NCBI GenBank assembly: GCA_037074705.1
Contig: CM073590.1
Coordinates: forward strand, 137,907,600 to 137,971,599
DNA length: 64,000 nt
From: Zhengitettix transpicula
Taxonomy: Eukaryota > Arthropoda > Insecta > Orthoptera > Tetrigidae
Direction: 5' to 3'
A model generated the notes under the pieces. It saw nothing but the letters and a program-made list of their open reading frames with translations, was not told the DNA's origin and did not search any database. Of this stretch, positions 57,325 through 64,000 are shown in pieces. How positions within the stretch are numbered: position 1 is the first letter of the stretch; the number at the start of each line of letters is the position of its first letter. Position numbers and translations under genes: made by a program.

Positions 57325-60300
57325 TTATCCAACTTTATACACGTATTTTATGGAAGCGTATTTTACTGCTTTAAAAGCGCGGAATCTAGTTAAATAGTCG
57401 TATTTATATTCTTGGTTTCATTACATTGTTCAGTGTGATCCATTGTTACTGTTACGATGAAACGAATAATTTAGTTGCTTGGAGAACTTTTATATTTTAT
57501 CCTTTTAATTGATAATTTTTTATCCAAGTGCCGTACGATGTGTACTTACAATATTGAGAAATTGATAGAACTACATTTATTTATATGATTTAGAGCGTTA
57601 TTAATAAATAAATATTATCACGTGCACCAATAAACTATAATCATGTGGTAAAACAAAAGACCACGTACCTTCTATAATTGAAATTATAGGCGGATGAACA
57701 ATGGAAATACTTGTTTAAACACAACACAATTGATGGAAGTTGTTCAAGTTTGGGGTAGAGATATTACTGGGATTGAGAATAGAACTTCAATCTAAAGCGA
57801 TTTTAAAATAAATGTTAAAGATGTATGGCTCACCCCGGCTTTGCATTTATGTTTTAGACTGTTTAAGACTAAAATAACTAATTATTTCTGACAATTATCC
57901 AATACATGAAATCAGCGTTTAATATGGAAGTATGTTGACTGTAAATGGAGCAATAGAAGTAATATCAATCGTAGAAGATCAGAAGTCGATCCTTTCGATT
58001 TTGAAAATGTTTCTTGAATGAAACAAAGCAGCAATAATCCAAAAACTTACCAAATTTGCAATTATTACGTTTCTTCAATTACTGCTGTGAGTCTTCGCCG
58101 TCGGTTCTGACATAACGACCCGATGCTTGTTTGTATTTATATTCTCTTGTCATCAGTGTTTGTGAAATAAATAACTGCTGCGAACTTTCCTATCTGTGAA
58201 AGTGCTCTCGACGTGCTACATAAATCATATACAGTGCAAAATTTTATTCTCTACTTTAAGGATGTGTAATTTTTTCTATTATTCACAAATTCACTATCCC
58301 AAAACATACTGCGTACTATACTTTCGGAGACGATCTAGAATAAATTATGTAGAAGTTTAAGGATTCAATTATTATACCAGACCCTTTTTTATTTTATGAT
58401 TTTTATTCCTATTTCTGTTGGTACGGGCAGGGGAGCTGTAATAATTTTTAATATTTATGGGAGCATGCCACTGTTTTTAAATTATTTAGTAATTAATTTT
58501 AATTATTAGCGAAAAGTTATATGTAAAAATCGCAAGGTAATGCAGAAAATTCGAAATCTAGTGTGGTTGAACCATTTTTTAAAGCACGGGAGATCGGACT
58601 TTAGTCGTGCCGCTGCAGGGAAAATATTATTTGAATACAATATAAATGAAAGAAATTAGTCAAAGTAACCTTACTTTGGAAAGGGGCTACAGATATTGAT
58701 CTAAAATTAAAATATTTGAAATTTAATATCTACATAGAATATAGATATCTTTAGTCCTTTCCAGTAATCCTAAGTCATTACAGATTGCATCATTTTCGCG
58801 CTTAAAATTTAATTTAATATAAAGTTTCATTAAACTTCGAAAATTTCTGCACTCAATTGGAACTTTTGGATTGTGGACAAATCTTTAATTGTAATTTTTA
58901 TCAGTTAACACTAAATTTGAATATAGACATTAACTAGTCTGTCTTCATAAATAAATTCATAAAGTATATGTGTTTATAAAGAAAATATTCCGGTTAATTC
59001 CGTACAAATATATGTTTAGAACAATATTTTTTTGGGGGATTTACTAGAAATTATTTCGTAGGACTTAAAAAAACGAATATTGGATAACTTATAAATATAA
59101 TACTTGCCTAACCGCTAAATCCGACTTTATGTAGTCTGAAAGGTTTGAAAAGTGTGAAAATTTTGAAAGCGCCGGAATATGCGTATTCACTCATAGTAAT
59201 CAAGTAAACACGGTTATTTTATTGTAAAATTCTATATTCAACCTTAAAGCGATAGAAAAATGTACAGAATTGATGCAAAGTAACATTGGTGTAAATAGGT
59301 AGTATATTTTACTACCAAAGTAGAAAACACGTGAAAATAAATTATTGAGAAGGCTATTAGGAAATATAATGTATAGTTCGCTGAATGAGTCAAAATCGGA
59401 TAAATCAATATTTGTTTACTTGTATCGTGATTTACACTCTGTTTTTCTAATATTTTGGGATCACGATGATGCCTCACCCTTTATATAGATTTAGATATAG
59501 TTATTAATTCCGTTGTCGTCTATAAAGGAAATTGGATAAGTCAAAATTATCATTGAATACATTAACATAAAATACATGAAAAGAGACCTAATGAAAGCTG
59601 CACAAAAATAATTTAAATACAAGTATAGTAAAATACGAAAATAAGAATTTATATAAAATAATCAGATGAAATGAAAAGTAACATTGGATGAAATTGGTTT
59701 TTATGTAACGATACACTTCAAAATTAACACAACAGAATAATTTTGTTGACAGTGAAATTTTCTCGGCGTCATACAAGAATTAGCTGTTATTTACGATTTA
59801 ATTTTATCATAATCAGTTTTCCCTTGAGTCTGTAAAAGCCTTCCTACGCACTGGAGCGCACGATTTTTAATTTCTGAACCTTGCACAGAATAAGTTTTCA
59901 TGTTTCGTAGCGACGAACAGGGTTTTAAACGCTAACGAAGGAAAGCTATTTGAAGCAAAATTTTTGTTCTCCTCAGAACTATTTTCCAACTACTGTCCGT
60001 GCTACTTAGGGGAATCAGTAAAAGAACACTCATTCTCGTCATTTCGATTTGTTTTTAATTCTATTATTTCTTTTTCTGCTGCCCCATTTGTTGCAGAAAT
60101 TAGGATGCAATTTTCCCTTTTGCTGACAGGGATAGTGGCTGAGCGTGCGGCAATTTGTTCTGAACTACAGGCGTGGGCTCTGAATTCTTTATGGATATGC
60201 CTCAAAGCTCCGTCGTGCCTTGCCTGACGATATCCTGATGAGCTGTGCGTACTCTCGGCTGGAGATGGGAGAAACCTTCCGGTTATGTGTGTATGGGGTT

Positions 60301-60520
60301 ATAATGCGGAACAAAGTGTTTCTGTTGCCTTAATTGATAAAGTAATTAAAGTGTAGTGAAGTAAAACGTAACCGAGGTTCCAAACACAGTCCATTGTCTG
60401 GTAATCATATCAGCTTTAGGTTATTAGTTCAAAAACGGATGTGATTAATATTAGCCTTATTACTAATTGTGATACAGTAAATTGTAATAATGGTATGTTT
60501 CCATCGTACAAATAAATCTA
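57325..60520. other. A+T-rich DNA; G+C-richer patch at 59930-60320
   Basis: No gene recognised. The 59930-60320 patch holds overlapping open frames on both strands (87 and 67 codons) without known domains. Confidence 0.4.
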
Positions 60521-60531
60521 TATATATATCT

Positions 60532-60562
<31 letters not shown>

Positions 60563-60569
60563 TATATAT
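60521..60569. repeat. TCTATA/TA microsatellite
   Basis: (TCTATA)n passing into (TA)n; it supplies the left ATAT flank of LTR copy F. Confidence 0.95.
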
Positions 60570-61863
60570 TGTAATAAATAAAAGTGATACTTTTAATTTG
60601 TCCCACGTTGTGGTAGCAAAAATGTAATAATTAAATATGATGGGCTTTTAAAAGAAAAATTATAGACTTTAAAACAAACAAAATTTATTTAACAATTATT
60701 GAAACATTATACAATTTAATAAAAATCATATATCTCAATCTCTCATGGGTCTTCACTGGGTTTGATAACGGACAGAACATTTAACTTAATCAAAGAACCC
60801 AACATTTATCTTTAAATTAACAATAAATATTTATTCGTATGGACCAAATTAATTATTGACGGACTTATTCTATAAGGTTGATTCTAAATTTAAAGAGTTT
60901 ATTTTATTAACACAAAAGAAAAGAACGATATCTGACTGTATCTTTTAATTCAGTTTACACATATTAATACCATGAAATTTCAACTTACGATTACTCAGGA
61001 AAATTTGGCTCGTTCATTCCACACACACTTTATAGACTGGACGTTTAAACACTGACTCTAACACACACGGTTGGTTTGATGAAAGCTGGTTCTCCGTTCT
61101 TGAAGGACATCTCACTAGCTCGTGGTGAAACTACTCGACGCTGGATGCAGTGTCCTAGTCTCCTACCATCGAAGACAGTGGTAAAATTTTGATATTACAA
61201 CAGATTAGACTTCTACATAAAAAAATGTTTATCGTTGAATAATTTTGCTATTTCTCTCGCAGGCTACAAAATTTCTCCATTCTCGGTGCTCGCCATACGC
61301 CTCCACAACTCTCACTCCCCTCCTGACTCCAAAACTCAACTTTGGTGCTCACAGCTCCCTCTCCCACTCTAACTAACTTCCAAAAATCTTATCTTCTCTT
61401 TATATATCCCAGTCCTTCTCTTTTACTTTGATCCAAAACTTCGTCGCAACCGCTCGTTGACAGTTTTCCTCCATTATCCCGAGATTTACATTCTGCTGCT
61501 GCAGTTCCTTATTTAGCAAGTAGTTCGCTACTCTGTCTTGTCCCAAAGCCGACCATCGAGACAGGTCTAATTTGTCGTTGAACCCTCAATTACTTTGAAC
61601 TTGTATTCTCACCCCCGCACTCACACGTGCGCTGTTCTAAATTCTTCAGACCGCCCAAACTGCCCCTCGTTCTTAAGTAAACAAGTGACCTGTCCAGGCC
61701 ATTAATCAGAAACAATGCCTGCCTTAACAGATTTATCTTGCGACAGGCCACCCGCACACGTCTTGCGCTGACTCCTCCTTATCAATCCAAAGTACACATT
61801 ACAACTTCCTCTGACGGCCAAGACCATTAATCTGAAACAATGCCTTTCCCTCAAGGCATTACA
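60570..61863 (-). mobile_element. Solo LTR, ATAT-targeted family, copy F (long form)
   Basis: Minus orientation, TGTAATAAATAAAAGTG to TCAAGGCATTACA, with exact ATAT on both sides inside TA arrays. At 1294 bp it is 270-460 bp longer than the others. The rc AAACCCAGTGAAGACCC block and AATAAATTTTG signal match the family. The 5' third differs: it carries a 25-bp segment (CATTAATC-GAAACAATGCCT) repeated at about 61702 and 61825, and C-rich tracts at 61290-61480. It is probably a separate subfamily. Confidence 0.75.
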
Positions 61864-61895
61864 ATATATATATATATATATATATATGTATAAAT
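61864..61895. repeat. TA microsatellite
   Basis: The right-hand TA flank of LTR copy F. Confidence 0.95.
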
Positions 61896-64000
61896 CTATA
61901 TATAAATCGATATATTTGCAACCGAAAATCTGTTCCTCTTTTTCGGTTAACTGATCTTCATTTTCTTGACCCGGTTATAATTTAAGAATACAATAACTAG
62001 GTTGAAAGCCGGAAAATATTTTTTAATTAAAATAAAACTTATAGAATAAATCCAAATAAATAACAATATATATATTAGTTACCAAAGAGATGTTTTTTTA
62101 TTTTTTCCAATAATATGATTAAACTTGTAACAATGTGTGATTATTTAAATCGAATGCATTATCGAAAATGATTTTTTTTTCTCAATTCGAGATGCAGTAA
62201 CAACAAGCTGAGGACAGTTGATGGTAAGTGGCAAGGTGTGTGGAACTGTCTCGAGGAGAGAAACGAAGAAATGTAGAATAGGATCTTTCAAAGTTTCGAC
62301 TTAGAAAGAAAATCCATTCATTTTCGGTAAGGTTAAGTGCACAGTTCGCGAACTCCTATGGTCTAGGTGTACGATCTCGCTTTTTGTGCAAAATGAATAG
62401 AAATAGATTATTGCTTACTTTGTACGTATTTCTTTTAGTTTTTTCCGTTTTCTCGATGAGATCTATAAACATAGACAACCATAATTAAAAATTATAGTCT
62501 CCACAAGAGATTCAATTTACTGTTACTTCAAAGTCATACTACAACCGTTTTAAATTATGCAATCTGTGTGGATGTGTATCGTCTCCAAAATTAAATTAAA
62601 TTTGGATATTTAACACGTATTTATATAAAAAAAATTCTAAGCTTAAATGCGTTAGTCTCTCATCTGTTTTGGAGCCAGGAGCATCCTATTTCTGTCTCCA
62701 AATTGAAACTCATAACTTTACTCGACTTCAACGTAGAGTCTTTCATAAAATATTATTTGTAATATTTAATTTTTGCAATGGTGTAATTCATTCTCAAATT
62801 AACAGGATGGTAAAGATTTGAAAATTACGAAGAATAGAAATTTGTAGGTATTTTCTTAATACAAGTCTACGAGCAAGGTATCGATGCCATGTTTTTGAGG
62901 TTGCGGAACTTTTTGATAGATGGATAAATTTATTATTTGAATTAGTCCTCAATTTAAACGTCAAATACGATATAAAAATAATTGAAATTTACACATATTC
63001 TCACCAGAATATGATATAATATAGAACTATATCGTTCCCTCATTTGAGGGCTAATCGAATAATAAATCTATAATTATATATCAGTTTTGCAACCTATGGT
63101 TATAATTGCTAGTTGGTAACAGTAACGATGACATTGAAGTCCCAAGTTTAATTTATTTAAGGTAGTCTGGGAATACATTTTTAAATTTAGTTGTGGATAA
63201 AGGTAGCAAAAGTCCAGGAAGGGATTTTCCCCCGACATAAATAGCTTGCAAACAACGGATAGCTGGCTCACGGTTCCAGGGAATCCCTAGGAATACGACG
63301 CTAGACAGACGCGTCCCTGTAGCGAATAAGAAACCCTATTACTAGTTAGGAAAATTTCTGCCGATAAAAGAATAGTTTTATAAAACGAGATGAGATGTAA
63401 CGACGTTGGAGAAGGAAGCAGAGAGAGAAGACACTCGATGTTTAACTCTGGAGGCCGGTGGTGCTGAAGAGGGGCGCCAGCCTGATAACGGACCAACACA
63501 TGGCGGGTGATTCCAACCGCTGCAACTCCTGAGGCAGTGAATTTTTGTTAAACGGTAAACCGTTGGAGTTTATTTTCTGGAGTATTTGCGTTTAAATGTT
63601 GGGGTATTTCAAGTTCTACTTAAACACAGGGAACCTGAGGTGCAGTTCATGTTCGAGCAAGCCGGTAGTATTTATTATTTAATTCTGTATTTCTATGTAT
63701 GTATGCAGGTTCACATAATAAATCAAATTTCTTTTATGTTTTCTTTTTTTGTGGTAATTTTGTCATATTGCGCCCAACTTTTAAACTCCTGATAAATTTT
63801 TATTCATTTGCAATGATAGTTTGTGTTTTTATTTTGAAATTAGTAAGAACCACTACATGTGTAAATAAGATATAGGACAATATAATTAAAGTGACAGTCT
63901 TAACAGGAAAGTGAGAGGGTGAAACATTTTTAATCCTCAGATACAACCATTCCGACCTATCTTCCTTTCAACCTTAAAATACTACAATTTTAAGTGCTCG
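61896..64000. other. Spacer DNA; G+C-richer stretch at 63170-63560
   Basis: No gene recognised. The 63170-63560 stretch is richer in G+C and holds a 70-codon minus frame, but no splice sites, domain or repeat match could be established. Confidence 0.4.

Noticed and set aside
60231..60275. CTGATGAG followed by GAAACC, considered as a hammerhead
   Set aside because: The intervening sequence does not form a convincing stem II and the spacing is wrong for the minimal fold.

Overview
The window looks like non-coding DNA from an insect with a large, repeat-rich genome. A polyneopteran such as a cockroach, termite or stick insect is my best guess. The basis is high A+T, abundant TA microsatellites, and many decayed mobile elements of insect type: D,D34D mariners, Jockey/CR1-like LINEs, Penelope-like elements, Helitrons and tRNA-derived SINEs. 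No bacterial-style gene organisation is present, and almost all longer reading frames lie inside repeats. The species assignment is inference only.

One piece of host gene is convincing: a 130-bp exon at 28557-28686, with good splice sites and a typical immunoglobulin V-set B-to-C strand segment of the type seen in Sidestep-family neuronal receptors. Most of the window could therefore be intron or flank of a long axon-guidance gene on the + strand. A G+C-richer patch at 56095-56391 with a TATA-like box and a GTAAGT donor is a weaker promoter/first-exon candidate.

Layout. 1-5.1 kb: two facing copies of a poly(A) retroposon, a solo LTR, then two overlapping long inverted repeats around a Penelope GIY-YIG remnant. 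7.8-11.1 kb: a 122-bp tandem repeat, two LINE remnants and a transposase stub. 11.7-20 kb: a SINE, retroposons, a mariner N-terminal remnant, a TA hairpin, and a second mariner inserted at a TA inside one arm of an older inverted duplication. 23.3-24.1 kb: a Pif1/Helitron helicase remnant. 26.4-27.2 kb: an unclassified repeat (second copy at 50.4-51 kb) and a SINE. 31-48.5 kb: solo LTRs alternating with non-autonomous Helitrons that have CTAG ends; one LTR is nested inside a Helitron. 42.5-54 kb: Penelope remnants and hammerhead-ribozyme-like motifs. 52-57 kb: more retroposons, one nested in another with a 13-bp target duplication. 60.6-61.9 kb: a large solo LTR between TA arrays.

Two families stand out. 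The first is a roughly 500-560 bp poly(A)-tailed retroposon, about 11 copies in 64 kb, with a palindromic 5' end and no recognisable tRNA, 7SL or 5S head. The second is a family of six TG...CA solo LTRs, four of them exactly flanked by ATAT. The nested insertions give a partial relative chronology of the locus.
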